64,000 nt of DNA from Sesamum alatum (Eukaryota; Streptophyta; Magnoliopsida; Lamiales; Pedaliaceae): positions 3,658,001 through 3,722,000 of the forward strand of contig JACGWO010000012.1 in NCBI GenBank assembly GCA_034509735.1, given 5' to 3'. Below, one piece after another: positions 23,905 to 35,215 of this stretch. Below the pieces are notes generated by a model that worked only from the letters and a program-made list of their open reading frames with translations, was not told the origin of the DNA and ran no database searches. Numbering within the stretch: the first letter of the stretch is position 1; each line of letters starts with the position of its first letter. The position numbers and the translations under genes are program-made.

Positions 23905-24510
23905 CACTATCGTTATGTTTGATTTTATTTTTTATGTGTTTTGTTTTGATTTTGGAACTAGAGAAAGGAAAAGAAAGATAAATAAGTGTGTGTGTGTGTG
24001 TGTGTGTGTTAGAGATAGGTGTGTGTTTGGGTTTGTTTTTTAAGTTAATTTTAAATAGTATAAAGGGATAATTGCAAAAAACTCCCCTGTGGTTTCATTT
24101 ATTTGCAAAATACTACCTTGTGATTTGTAAATATGCTAAAAAAATCTCTCTACTTTGAAAAATAATGCACCCTTCCCCCCATTTTTTAACAAAAAGGGGT
24201 GTTTTTGCAGGGGTTTAGATTCTATAGGGGGCTTTTAGGCTATTTAGAAACCACAGGTAGATTTTTAGCAATTTTAATAAAGTACAGGGGTGTCTTATGC
24301 AATTTTCCCTAGTATAAATAACGTATTGTGTTGTATATTATGAGACATGTCTCTTTTATACACTTTTATAAATGGGTATATGTATATAGTAATATTTATT
24401 TTTATTGTATGTATTGTGTTATATTTTAGACAAAAATACTATTAATTGTCAAATTATATCTCTTTTATATATTTATATAAACACCTAGTGAAGGTGTTTT
24501 GGGAGTAAAT
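23905..24510. mobile_element. MITE-like repeat, inverted copy of 8660-9010
   Basis: This is the reverse-oriented relative of the repeat at 8660-9010, recognised from shared blocks such as cacctagtgaag, gagacatgtctctttta and aagttaattttaaatagt. It contains a GT microsatellite at 23987-24010 and is split by a second small element at 24064-24310. It lies within 300-900 bp upstream of the zinc-finger gene start, so it may sit in that promoter. Confidence 0.55.
24064..24310. mobile_element. Small foldback MITE nested in another repeat
   Basis: A 247-bp insert with inverted ends: AGGGATAATTGC at the left and AGGGAAAATTGC as the complement of the right. The next dozen bases also match (actcccctg and acacccctg). 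It is flanked by the 7-bp direct repeat AGTATAA at 24057-24063 and 24311-24317. The host repeat continues without a gap once the insert and one duplication are removed. Confidence 0.7.
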
Positions 24511-24772
24511 ATGTTTGGATTCATTTTTGGCCCATAACATAGTGTATTTTTTCTTTACACATTGAAATGTTGGTATTTTTCATGCAAAGGTATTGGTCCG
24601 AGGAAGGGCATAATTATCCACAAAAAGAATTTTCAAGGTACAAAATATGCATTAAATGAAATATTAACAAACTTATTGATAAAATAAAATATTAACTAAT
24701 AATTGAATTAATTTTTCATGAAATTTTAAGAACCTACTAATACTTACTAAGAAATCTATATATCAATACTAA
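24511..24772. other. AT-rich spacer before the Tat element
   Basis: Short AT-rich stretch between the MITE-like repeat and the proposed start of the Ty3 element LTR. Nothing recognisable was seen. Confidence 0.5.
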
Positions 24773-25561
24773 TGTCCCCTCAAAATTCATTGGGTCAGTC
24801 CAAGAGCTAGGAGCAGGCCCCCAGGCAGAGCAGCCCAGCAGGCCGACACCACCAGGCCCAAAAATAAGGTTTTTTCTATATATAAGCCCAGTTTCGAATA
24901 ACTGATCTGGCAGGCCCACGGAAAAGGCTCGTACAGCAAGCCTAGTCATCAAAAAGCTCGGATTCCATATCACACGGCTAGCCAACACCTCAAGCCACGT
25001 CATGTTAAAAGATCTCATCCAGATTTCCAGTAGATTGGCCAGAATCCGGATGTTTTTCAGCAAGTAACTGTTTTCTCGGAAAATCTGGCAGATGTGGCAA
25101 GGTCCACTCAAATGGATATATCTCCACTAATTCAACCCGGTTCATGCGCGGTTTGTTGGGTTAGGAACCTGACTCGTCAGGATTTTCAACTGTATATGGC
25201 ACTTAACAAATATCCTCCAAAATCTGGTTCAAAACTGGCTATAAAAGGAGTACATTGTGCAGTCATTTGGAAACTTCAACTTCAAATTCATTCTCTCACA
25301 ACTTGACACTTTTCAAGTAACATTTACTCCAGGTTTTACACATGAAATTCTCTCCATTTTTCGTCACATTCTTACACATCATACCACTTTACATTATTAT
25401 CACCTTCTTTAAGTGTTCCTTTATTTATTTCAAGTCGAGCATTACTCACTTAAGCATCGAAGTGCTAACCCCTCTCTGCAGGTTAGTCTCCCCTACAATC
25501 TCGGGACTTTCGAGAAGATTCCTTGACATTTTGTGGTGTTGCTGAACTCCGGTACGCATCA
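24773..25561 (+). repeat. Probable 5' LTR of element A
   Basis: The right end is set by CATCA immediately before TTGGCGCC (25562), the same arrangement as in element B. The left end at TGTCCCCTC is a guess based on the TG rule, because no partner LTR is available. A TATA box (CTATAAAAG, 25239-25247) supports promoter function about 320 bp upstream of the LTR end. Confidence 0.5.
25239..25247 (+). promoter_or_regulatory. TATA box in element A LTR
   Basis: CTATAAAAG in a GC-mixed context within the LTR, at the position expected for the U3 promoter of a plant LTR retrotransposon. Confidence 0.5.
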
Positions 25562-25580
25562 TTGGCGCCATCTGTGGGAA
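25562..25580 (+). other. Primer binding site of element A
   Basis: TTGGCGCCATCTGTGGGAA directly follows the LTR end. The minus-strand element B has the same site with one base changed. This is a familiar primer site in Tat-type elements. I could not match it over its full length to a particular tRNA from memory. Confidence 0.65.
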
Positions 25581-25602
25581 CACTTGAGCTTTGGCATGAG
25601 AA

Positions 25603-26660
25603 ATGGCCGATTCAGACAATGTTGGATGTTTCTCAGGAGATGCTTCTCTTCCTGTTGCAGTAGGATCCGCCATCCTACCTTCTGAACAAATGAGGAGCGT
25701 CGCCAGCGCTCTCGCTCCAACTAGTGACCCTGCCCTAAGTGCACTCCCTAGCCCCGTTGTCACATTCCCTACTCCAGCCGGTGCTGCTGCTGCTCTAGGT
25801 GGCGATCCTCTAGCCCCGGTGTCCAATCCCGCACCTATCCCTGTCGTCCTAGATCCGAACCTGTATGAGCACCTCCGCCAATTCATGTTGGAAACCATTC
25901 ACTCGGCTTAACGTGGCCCCAAGCCAGCGGCGCAACTCTCTCTTCCCAGCGGGAGCGAAGAGGAACTCCAGACAGTCAACTGATGGATGAGCAGGCTCTT
26001 CTTGGACAACAGCAAGACAGATCCCTCCCTACTGGCTCCGCCAACAAGGAAATAGCCCCTTTCTAGCCTCCTGAAATTTGGTAAGCCCTCAAGAAGGAGA
26101 TGGTCGAGTTTCGCCAACAAGTAACCAAAGACACTTTGTCGGCGGTTCGTGGTTTTCCTTTCAGCGAGGACATCATGATGGAAGAGCTCCCGACTCACTT
26201 TCGAGCACCTTCCTGTCAACCTACCTACAATGGCACTACTGATTAGTGCACTCACCCAGGGCATCCGCGTTGAACCGCTCTTCGAATCCTTGGCCAAGAA
26301 GCCTGCAGCAAGCTTTCAAGAAGTGCTACCTCGTGTATAGAAGTACATGAACCTGGAGGATGCCCGGCTGGTCAGGAGGGGGGATAGTAAGGACCGAAAG
26401 AAGGAAGGACTCCTCCACGGTTCGGCGGGGCAGAGGAGAGCCCCGAGGGCGGTTTAACCCCCTCGACCCGACGAATGAGCACTTCACCCCACTGATCACC
26501 AGCCTAACATGGATGTTGATGGCCATAGACCGCCATCATGCCTTGCAATGGCCAAAGGGCTCTGAGGAGGGCCCTCAACAGCCCAAATCTAAATATTTTT
26601 GCAGGTACCACAAAGAATATGGACACGACACCAACAGGTGCCGTTAGCTAAGACAGGAAA
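25603..26660 (+). pseudogene. Element A gag remnant
   Basis: Gag would form the particle shell. The start at 25603 (MADSDNVGCF) lies 23 bases after the primer site. An Ala-, Pro- and Ser-rich N-terminus is followed by several stops. The normal central core is missing: PTYNGTTD near 26225 runs almost directly into SALTQGIRVEPLFESLAKKP, which belongs near the core's end, so roughly a hundred codons are deleted. The C-terminus keeps a knuckle-like motif, CRYHKEYGHDTNRC (about 26600), with Cys-His-His-Cys ligands as in other Tat gags. Confidence 0.7.
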
Positions 26661-26929
26661 TAGAGCAACTCATCCAAGCCGGCTACCTGAAGGACTACGT
26701 CGACAAAATCGACGTCACGAACATAAAGAAGAACGCTCCCGTCATCGCAACTCTCGCAGCAGCGAGGAGCAGGTTGTTGACCCTCCCAGAAGGGAACACA
26801 AAAAGGAAAAGTTCCCCGTTGAGGAATAGAGCCCGGAGAACACCCCTGCCAAGGGAGTAATTCACATGATTGCAAGAGGGCCTACTGATGGGGACTCCAG
26901 TTGAGCCCGGCGTGCCCACGCCCGCGCGG

Positions 26930-27408
26930 CCAGAGTAGTGATAGAGCTTGACCATAAAACACCAGCAGGAGATCCTATGATCCATTTTGGACCTGCTGAC
27001 ATATAGGGAGTTCATTTACCTCATAATGATGCACTTGTTATTTCTATGACTCTTGCTAACTACACTGTCCAATGCATCTTTGTGGATTCTGGCAGCTCAG
27101 CAGATATCCTCTTCTACGAGGTCTACCGGCAGATGGAGCTTGGTGATATCCCGCTGGAGCCGGTAGACACTTCACTGTATGGCTTTGCGGGGGAGGTTGT
27201 GCATCTCCTAGGACAGATTCTGCTCCCCCTATCCTTAGGGGTAGAGCCCAATCGAAGGACCAAAATGATCTGCTTCCTCATAGTGGACATGCCCTCATCT
27301 TACAACGTCATTCTAGGGCGCCCTGCTCTAAACGCCTTCCAAACTATTGTCTCCACCTATCACATGAAGCTAAAATGCTATGTTGAATCCGTGAAAATGC
27401 TATGTTGA
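26930..27408 (+). pseudogene. Element A aspartic protease
   Basis: Retroviral-type aspartic protease that would cleave Gag-Pol. The active-site motif FVDSGSSADILF lies near 27077, and the conserved second half VILGRPALNAF near 27310. The frame is open from 27046 to 27408 and is the best-preserved part of the element. A TAG at 27004 precedes it. The neighbours fit the gag-protease-RT order. Confidence 0.75.
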
Positions 27409-27559
27409 ATCCGTGAAAGGAGGCAGCAGGAAAGACATGGAGATAGATCTTCTCCAACCCAGCAGGGAGAAGAGGAAAAGACCTATGCAGCACGATGAGC
27501 CAGGAAACGAGATTTTTGCTTGAGTCCAGCCCGCTGCGGAGCTGTTGAGCATTCAGCTA

Positions 27560-28400
27560 GTACCTGGAGAGCCCGACAAAACCACCACGATCGGCTCCTA
27601 GTTAAGCCCCCAAGTGGCGGGGCAACTAACCACTTTTTTGCAGGAGAATGTAAATGTTTTCGCCTGGACAACCCGGGACCTAGTAGGTATTGACCTCAGC
27701 ATTGCAGTACATAGCCTGAACTTGGATCCAACCTTCCCTCCTGTGAAATAGAAGAAAAGACATTTCGGTCTTGAGAAGGACAAGGTCATCCAGGAGGAGG
27801 TAAGCAAGCTCCTTAATGCAGGCACATCAAAGAAATTCAATTCCCAAAGTGGTTATCCAATGTGGTGCTTATTCCCAAGCCAGGTAATAAATGACGCATG
27901 TGCGTCGATTTTCGTGACGTGAATAAAGCCTATCTCAGGATTTCTATCCCTTACCTCGTATAGACCAGCTGGTGGATTCCACCTCTAGTCATGAGCTGCT
28001 GAGTCTAAAGGATGCCTCGCAGGGTTACCACCAGATTATGCTTAACCCCGATGACCAGAAGCGTGTAAGCTTCATCATAATAGGGGAAACATATTGTTAT
28101 ATTGTCATGCCCTTTGGGCTGAAAAATGCAGGTGCACGTACCAGTGCTTGGTGGACCGCATGTTTCGAGAGCAGCTCGGACATAATATGGAGGTGTACAT
28201 GGACGACATGCTGGTGAAAAGCCGGCAGGCTGATCAGCACATCACAGATCTTGCGGAAACCTTCAGCATTCTCAGAAAATATCACATGAAGTTGAACCCG
28301 ACCAAATGCGCATTCGGTGTTCGAAGTGCCCGATTCCTCGGCTACACGGTGACAAAGAAGGGCATCGAGGTCAACCCAGATAAAATATGAGCAATCCAAG
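27560..28400 (+). pseudogene. Element A reverse transcriptase
   Basis: RNA-dependent DNA polymerase domain. It is read in three frames: VHSLNLDP near 27705, then VCVDFRDVNKAY near 27900, LLSLKDASQGYHQI from about 28000, VMPFGLKNAG near 28107, and the catalytic box VYMDDMLVKS near 28194. KLNPTKCAFGV and FLGYTV follow. Stops at several points, including within the first third, and frameshifts near 27890 and 28130 inactivate it. Confidence 0.85.
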
Positions 28401-28960
28401 AGATGAGGCCTCCTGCCAACCTCAATGAAGTACAGAAACTTGATGGCCGCATTGCAGCCCTTAGTAAGTTCATATCTCGCTCTGCTGAGCGCAGTCTTCC
28501 CTTCTTCAAAGCCCTGAGGAAGGCTAAAGAATTTGCATAGGACGAATCTTTTCAGCAAGCCTTCCTGGATCTGAAGGCGTACCTTGCCCAACTACCTCTA
28601 CTCACCAAACCCTCACTAGGAGAGACACTATACTTATACCTTGTTGTGGGGCAGAACGCTGTGAGCTCCGTGCTCATCAAGGAGGAGGACGGAGTATAAA
28701 AGCCTATATACTACGTTAGTAAGATACTACAGGGCGCTGAACAGCGCTACCCGGAGGTAGAAAAACTGGCATTTGCCCTGGTAACAACTGCTAGAAAATT
28801 ACGTCCTTATTTTCTATCTCATTCCATAACTGTGCGCACTAACACCCCCCTGCAAACTACACTAGGAAAAGCTGAGAATTCTGGCAGGATGATCAAATGG
28901 GTTATTGAGCTCAGCGAGTATGATATTTCCTACCAACCTAGAACGGCTATGAAAGCCCAG
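28400..28960 (+). pseudogene. Element A first RNase H (Ty3 type)
   Basis: The RT connection and RNase H region. Readable motifs include ISRSAERSLPFFKALRKA, KPIYYVSKILQGAEQRYP, LAFALVTTARKLRPYF and IKWVIELSEYDISYQPR. These match the usual Ty3 RNase H, which would degrade the RNA strand of the hybrid. Internal TAG and TAA codons interrupt it. Confidence 0.75.
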
Positions 28961-28989
28961 GCCCTTGTTGATTTCATGACTGAAACGGA

Positions 28990-31450
28990 GCCGACTGAAG
29001 AAGATGAAGGAACATGGCTACTCCATGTGGATGGCTCCTTCACCTACACGGGCAGCGGAGCAGGTATTGTGCTGACTAGCCCAGAAGGAGATGAGCTAGA
29101 ATTTGCCTTAAGGTTTGACTTCAAAGCCTCGAACAATGAGGCCGAGTATGAAAGCCCTCGTAGCAGGTATCAAGATGGCACTGGATGCGGGAGCGAGGAA
29201 CATAATCGCCCTCTCCGATTCCCAGCTGGTAACCAATCAGGTAGGAGGCACCTACAATGTCAAGGAGGACCGCATGAAAGGATACCTCCAGGAAATAAGC
29301 TGTTAGTTTCGTATAAGCCCCGAGACGTTAAATGCAGCAAAAATTAAAATTTTAATTAGAAAATAATATTATAATTAGCGATCAAATCGCCCGTCTCGTT
29401 GCTATTACGATGTGGATCTCATGCATAAAAGGATGTTAATTGAATGGTTAAGAGAAATCAACCTTTCTTGCTCTCTGGTTGATGTTGGTTACTTGAACTT
29501 TCTCAAGAACAACCTTACCTTAAAAATGGTGGAACGTCAAAACGGAACCACTTTTAATTGTTGTTCATGGTAGGAACACAAGTATCTTCCCTCTAAAGCT
29601 AATCCACACCACCTATGATGGAATCACCCTCAAACCTATGCTAGTAGGTATTGGAGGATTAAGGTAGATCAACTATTGATCTATGGAGAAATCAAGGGAA
29701 TTCTTCTCTTTTGGAGATAGAAATGAACATAAGACCAATACTAAAGTGAAAGCTAGACTTTCTAGCTTTGAATGAGAGAAAGTATAAGAGCTAGAGAGCA
29801 AAAGGAAAGCAAGAGTTTTTGTATCTTTGTATATAAAAATATGATATGTAAATCTCTTGCCTTCTACCCCTTTTTATAGGCATTTCTTTGTACTAGATAC
29901 AATGAATGCAGACTAGTCCTTTTGTCTTGATCTTAGATAACACTTGTCTTCTTTATAGACAAGTTCTCTTTTTACACTTGTCTTCTTTATAGACAAGCTT
30001 TAGCATGACTCATATTTTCTTCTTTTACACTTGTCTTCTTTATAGACAAGCTTTAGCATGACTCATATTTTCTTCTTCATCTAAAGATGAAAACAAGTCA
30101 TGTCTATGTTCAATGAATCTTGTCTTGTGGGCTTGTGGGCTTGGGCTAAGGTCTTGGGCTTTATCTTAATTTTCAATTGGACTAAGTCCAATTTTAATTA
30201 ATTCCAATAATTCCATCATGGATTTGTGTGTGACCTTTTAGGTTCACTACTCAGCTAGACTTGGGCTTGTATCATATATACAATTTAATTAGCAACTTAA
30301 TTGCATTAGATTAATTAGATCTTATCATAATTAATCACCCTCAATTAACTCCTTAATTGGAGGGTAACCGTCACCATGGGTGGTCATCTAGCAATGGTCC
30401 ATGGCACTAGAGAATAGGTGAATTATTGCGTGAACCTGTAAGCTACGCGTACCATGCAGATACGGTCCCTCCGCTACTAACCTCCCGATCAAAGTCTAGG
30501 GCATGGAATTAGTTACCGGTTTCCATTATCGACTTTGATGTCTATGTATCAACTCTTCAAGTTATGCTTCCAATTTATCAATTCAAGAAAAACCCTTTCT
30601 CCTATTTGATCAACAGCCATGGACATGGGCTTCGAGGAACGCATAATGTAGAGAACATAGGAGGTTCGTTATCATATCATGATAAGTAACAGATCCTATC
30701 TTGGAACTCACCAACCTCCATGCATGCTTTAACTATGTTTGAAACACGACCGTATAGTGATCCAGGATGAAACCTGAGACCACATTGGACATGATTAAGT
30801 CACAGCCGTCCTATGCACAAGGTTACTGTGGAACCTCAAGTCTAACGACTAGTTAGTGCACTATCGTAGTCTAGGAGTTCTAGTCATATCGATCATGCCA
30901 TATAGGGCTTCCATATGACAACTCCTGCGAGTCAATTCAGTGAACTTGATAACTCTTTACCAAGCACCCACTAAAGTGCGGAGACGTCATACGTCTCTCT
31001 ATCTATGAAACTCGACATTCATCATATGAACGCATCACTTAATGCAAGTCCTTAAGGAATGGTCGATACCCTGTCTCGACCGATTCATCGACTTGGAATA
31101 TTATAGATCAAACCATTGAGGTTGGTTTCATTGTAGCCATTATATGCGCGAGCCAACCCCGTAGCATAATTGATCTAAGGGCTTCAACCAAATGCTCATA
31201 TAAATATAATGTTAAAAGCATATGATGAAGATGGCGGAAGAATATTTCTTAAATTAACATATTATTAACAAAGATCGTATAGAATAGTTTACAAAGAGCC
31301 AATAAATTGGCTTGACGGTCACCTATTCTAACATAAGCAACCTCAAGAGCAGGCTGAAAAGCTTCCAGCTCCATCAGATCCCCCGCAATAAAAACACCAA
31401 AGCCGATTATCTTACCCGGCTGGCTAGCTCTCTAGCCGACTACAACACTC
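28990..31450 (+). pseudogene. Element A second RNase H (aRNH), split by solo LTR
   Basis: A second, archaeal-type RNase H, diagnostic of Tat elements. The left part is 28990-29295: LLHVDGSFTYTGSGAG (first Asp), NNEAEYE (Glu) and ALSDSQLVTNQV (second Asp). A frame change near 29150 separates the first part from the rest. The domain stops at KGYLQEIS, where the 2,033-bp LTR (29301-31333) is inserted. It resumes at 31339 with NLKSRLKSFQLHQIPRNKNT and KADYLTRLAS (last Asp). Without the insertion the domain would be continuous. Confidence 0.85.
29301..31333 (+). mobile_element. Solo LTR with perfect 5-bp target duplication
   Basis: A 2,033-bp sequence that begins TGTTAG and ends CTAACA, a perfect 6-base inverted pair. 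It is flanked by TAAGC at 29296-29300 and 31334-31338. It has no coding capacity. It matches the sequence at 1-1995. It contains three copies of cttgtcttctttatagacaag (about 29945-30050), each itself an inverted repeat, and a TATA-like stretch near 29830. A TG...CA element with one LTR and a single 5-bp duplication is what unequal recombination between two LTRs leaves. The orientation is assumed to be plus. Confidence 0.88.
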
Positions 31451-31499
31451 GTACTATTACAGTAAGGACCCTTGCTAAGGTTACTCTTGATACTAACGT

Positions 31500-32748
31500 A
31501 CATATCTTGCAGATTAGCGCCGATTGGAGGAAACCCTCCTCGATTACCTGCAGGAAGGAATCCTTCCTGCCGACGAAAATGAAGCAGCCTGCTTGAGAAG
31601 CCAGGCAGCTAAGTTTACTCTGCTGGGAGGAATCCTCTACAAATGAAGCTTCTCCCATCCCTACCTCCGATGCCTGTCAGCTGAGGAGGGCAGAACCGTT
31701 CTCCAGGCAAATTCACGAAGGGGCCTGTGGGTCCCATATAGGTGGCATGGCCCTTGCAGGAAAAGTTCTGAGATCCGGATATTTCTGGCCCATTCTCAGA
31801 AAAGATGCAAGCAGCTGGGTAAGAATGTGTGAGCAGTGCCAAAAACACGCCCCACTCATCCATGTGCCAGCTGAGCCCTTCAAAGCACTTTTAGCACCTT
31901 ACCCATTTTCCCAGTGGGGGATGGATATAGTAGGTCCTTTCCCAATCGCACAAGGACAACGCGAATTCCTGCTGGTAGCAGTGGACTATTTCAGCAAGTA
32001 GGTGGAAGCAGAACCCCTTACCAAAATCACAGAGGACAAAGTGATTAAATTCCTATGGAAAAGCATTATTTGCAGGTATGGCTTACCTCGCGTTCTTATT
32101 TCTTACAATGGTCGCCAGTTTCAGGGCTGGAGAATTCAGGATTGGTGTGCTGACCTGGGCATCCAGCAACGCTTCACTTCCGTACCCTACCCCCAAGCTA
32201 ACAAGCAGGGAAGTTACAAGCTGGATCCTGGTGCAAGTTATCAAAACCAGGCTTGAGCAAGCAGGAGAGCAATGGGTAGACGCCCTGCCCAGCGTGCTAT
32301 GGTCTTACAGAACCACTCCCAGATCCACTACAGAAGAGACTCCTTTCAACTTGGTGTACGACTCAGAGGCCGTAAACCCTGCTGAAGCAGGTTTGGAATC
32401 CTCCGGGTACAGCACTTCGAGCAGGAAAGCAATGATGCCTTGTTGCGTACCAACCTGGACCTTGTTGACAAAACTCGAGAGGATGCTCGAACTCGCATGG
32501 AAAGATACAAACAAAAGGTGATCAATGCCTATAATATAAGGGTGAAGATGAGAGAATTCCACGTGGGAGACCTCGTGCTAAGACGAGTCAATACCTTGAA
32601 ACCAATAGGAAAACTGACTCCCAAATGGGAGGGCCCGTACAAAATAAGCCGAATTGTTAAATTCGGAGCTTACGAGCTGCAAGATGTTGACGACAGAAAG
32701 CTCTCCCGACCTTGGAATGCATATAACCTCAGAAAGTTTTACTCTTGA
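31500..32748 (+). pseudogene. Element A integrase
   Basis: Integrase would insert the element cDNA. The zinc-binding end (about 31690-31850) is readable in pieces, including HEGACG and CEQCQKHAP. The core shows WGMDIVGPFP (first Asp). The second motif reads LISYNGRQF, where LISDNG is expected, so the catalytic Asp is Tyr. A TAG replaces Trp at 31999. A frameshift near 32210 leads to EVTSWILVQVIKTRL, then WSYRTTPRSTTEETPFNLVY. The C-terminal part ends LSRPWNAYNLRKFYS at 32748. Confidence 0.85.
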
Positions 32749-32847
32749 ACACCCTAGTCTATGCTCATTACTTCACTACCTGCTTGATATGCACTTACTG
32801 TGTGAATAAAAGAGCAAGTCTTGCTCCTTTGATATACTCTGCTTTGA

Positions 32848-33236
32848 CAAGCAGGTCAATTACCTTACTGGCTTCGAGCCCTGATAAGGCCCCTTGGTGG
32901 CGCACTCCTGCTGGCTCGAGCCCTAATAAGTCGCCCTGCTGGCACATTCTTACTGACTTCGAGCCCTGATAAGCCGCCCTGCTGGCGCACTCTTGCTGGC
33001 TTCGAGCCCTGATAGGCCACCCTGCTGGCGCATTCTTACTGGCTTCGAGCCCTGATAAGCCGCCCTGTTGACACACTCTTGCTGGCTTCGAGTCCTAATA
33101 AGCGACCCTGTTGGCGTACTCTTGCTGGCTTCGAGCCCTGATAAGCCGCCCTGTTGGCGCACTCTTACTGGCTTCAAGCCCTGATAAACCACCTTGCTAG
33201 CACACCTCTCCTGGCTGCAAAAGCCCTAATAAGTCG
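32848..33236. repeat. 43-bp tandem array after element A pol
   Basis: About eight or nine head-to-tail units of 43-44 bp. Clear unit starts are at 32934, 32977, 33020, 33063, 33106 and 33149. The core is ctggcttcgagccctgataa. Units differ by a few bases each. The array lies between the integrase end and the proposed polypurine tract, inside the element. There are no unique spacers between units, so it is a plain tandem repeat. Confidence 0.9.
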
Positions 33237-34020
33237 CCCCAGAAAGGGCACATACTTGCTCATTTTTCTAGACTAGAAGTATTAATAACTTGCCCTCACA
33301 TGCTTACTTATTGCTCGATTATCCCACTACTTGTTGTTTGCTAGCATTTACTTCCTGCAGCAGGTTTTACCCCGCTCCTGCTGGATAAAGCCGCCGATAA
33401 AAGGCCGCCAAGTCAGGCCGGCACCTGCCCTACTGACGATAGAAGGCTGCTGACCAACCTGCTCGATCAGTAGGGGGATCACACCTAAACGAGCCCTTGG
33501 CCAACATTCAGGCCTGCTACCTTGCTACAGCAGGTGTTTCTACTACTTAAGTTGGGAACCTCCTGGCAGGTTACATCACCCTTATACTTATGCGTATTAT
33601 TTGATGAGAAACATCTTTTCTGACAATTTGGTTTATGCCAAAACCTTTTTTTCTTACAACAAGCAGGTTGAGTGAATCCCATTTTTTTACTATCAAGGCT
33701 CAAAAAGCCTCCTATGTGCAAATACTTACCTGCAGGTGAACACCTCATTTTCTGGCACACTAAGCCCATACCAACAAAACATTTACACTAGCATACAGAA
33801 AAGCAAAAATATGACAGTAAGCACAAAATAAGCTAGAAAGAAAAGCAAACGTACTCATAAAAGCAAGAAGGGGAAGAAGCAGGATTCTTGGCATCAAAGT
33901 GCCAGCAAAAGAAAAAAATATTCAAAGCCCACACCCAGGCACTTGCAAAACCTCACGCAGGAGGTACCAAATATTCAACAGAAAAAAATTAAAATTGTTC
34001 TTCCAATAGGGGGGACAGAT
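33237..34020 (+). other. Element A post-pol untranslated region
   Basis: Non-coding sequence between the tandem array and the G-run near 34007. It repeats short motifs such as gcaggt and cctgctgg but has no gene. Extra sequence downstream of pol is usual in Tat elements. The G-run at 34007-34015 may be the polypurine tract that would precede the 3' LTR. Confidence 0.5.
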
Positions 34021-34659
34021 TCAATTACCAGCAGGGGAAAGTCCACTTTAATATTAATAAACTATACTCCAAAGTCCACTAATACTTCCTGAAATTACAA
34101 TAAGTACATTTGGAAAAAAATCACTTCTCGCTTCGTAGACGTACATTTATAGATATATGACTTATTCTAAAAGTCCATTTAATATTAATCGTAACAAAAT
34201 GAATAACCTACATATTTCAAAATCCATTTCTCCATTTAAAATATATTTTTAAATAATGAGAAAATATTTGTAATTATGACAAATTTCAGTCAAAGTGAAT
34301 ATAATTTACACTAATATATGGAAAAAATTCCAAGCATCCACCCTGTTATATATGAAATATTCATATTTCCCCTCTAAAAAACGAATTACCCAAAGACTTC
34401 TATGTGTTTTGAAAATATAAAGCAAAAAAAAAAAAAAAAAAACCATGAAGCCTGCGGGGACTTGCATGCACCCAAAATGTGATTTTTCCTCATTCGCTTA
34501 TAATTAGCGGCCCGATTAAGATCTTTTTAAATGAATGGTCCAGATTCAAAATTAGTAAATTATATATATGTACATATATATATGTATTATTATTTGGTAT
34601 ATATATATATAGTAATATTAAATATAAACATATAAACTATAGATAAATATACAGACACA
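34021..34659. other. AT-rich region right of element A
   Basis: Expected site of the 3' LTR of element A, but it does not match 24773-25561. AT-rich; it contains a poly(A) run near 34422-34441 and AT microsatellite stretches near 34560-34610. No gene was seen. Confidence 0.5.
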
Positions 34660-35215
34660 TATATATAGGGGGCGGTTGGGAAAGGTGGAAGACAGTAGGG
34701 ACGACAAGGACGACTCGGAAGGAGGAGCAGGTGGGGCAAGAGGGCAGCAATGACCAAGGTGAGGAGGTGGGAAATAAGAAGATGGGTGGGCTGAAAGCCA
34801 ACAAGGGAAGGGAAAGGGAGAGGAGGGAGAAGATTACTATGGGTTGCGGCTAGGGCAGAGTGGAGAAGAAAAAATGGGCGGCGAGTGCACGACGGGTGAT
34901 GCCCGGGGAAGGAAGGAGAAAACGACTGAGGGTACGGCTAGCGAGGGTGGGAAAGAAAAAGATGGCACGGGAATAAGGGAGAAGACGACTGAGGGGTGCA
35001 GCCAGGGGCCATGGGAAAGAAGAAGATGGGTAGAGAAGCGTGGCAGAACTGGTGGGAAAGAAAAAGATGGCACGGGAATAAAGGAGAAGACGACTGAGGG
35101 GTGCAGCCGGGGGTCAGGGTGGAAAAGAAGAAGATGGGTTGGGAAGGGTGGCAGAAGGCGCGTGATGGCCAGAGGAGTGGGATGCGATGAGGAGGAAGAC
35201 TGGAACGCGGGATTT
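34660..35215. repeat. Purine-rich (G/A) low-complexity island
   Basis: A strongly purine-rich plus strand in an AT-rich setting. It contains an imperfect direct duplication about 105 bases apart, around 34948-35003 and 35053-35109, sharing gaaagaaaaagatggcacgg. Open frames through it are Gly-, Arg-, Lys- and Glu-rich and arise from composition, so I do not call a gene. Confidence 0.7.

Larger units (their letters stand above)
24773..34020 (+). mobile_element. Ty3 retrotransposon, Tat lineage (element A), decayed
   Basis: The order is LTR, primer binding site, gag, protease, RT, RNase H, a second RNase H, integrase, then a tandem array. The second, archaeal-type RNase H after the usual one is the mark of the plant Tat lineage. 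The element is dead: it has many stops, a gag deletion, a lost integrase Asp and an inserted 2-kb solo LTR (29301-31333). No second LTR copy was recognised near the right end, where a G-run (ataggggggaca, about 34007) may mark the polypurine tract. Both outer limits are therefore approximate. Confidence 0.8.

Noticed and set aside
32795..33192. Minus-strand frames with repeated GLSGLEASK-like units
   Set aside because: A translation of the 43-bp tandem array. The unit is not a multiple of three, so repeats shift frame and the protein repeat is incidental.
32848..33236. Possible CRISPR-like array
   Set aside because: Units are contiguous with no unique spacers, and the DNA is plant nuclear. 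The same applies to 52860-53215.
34021..34660. 3' LTR of element A
   Set aside because: Neither the ends nor the interior of 24773-25561 could be matched here, so I left the element without a right LTR.
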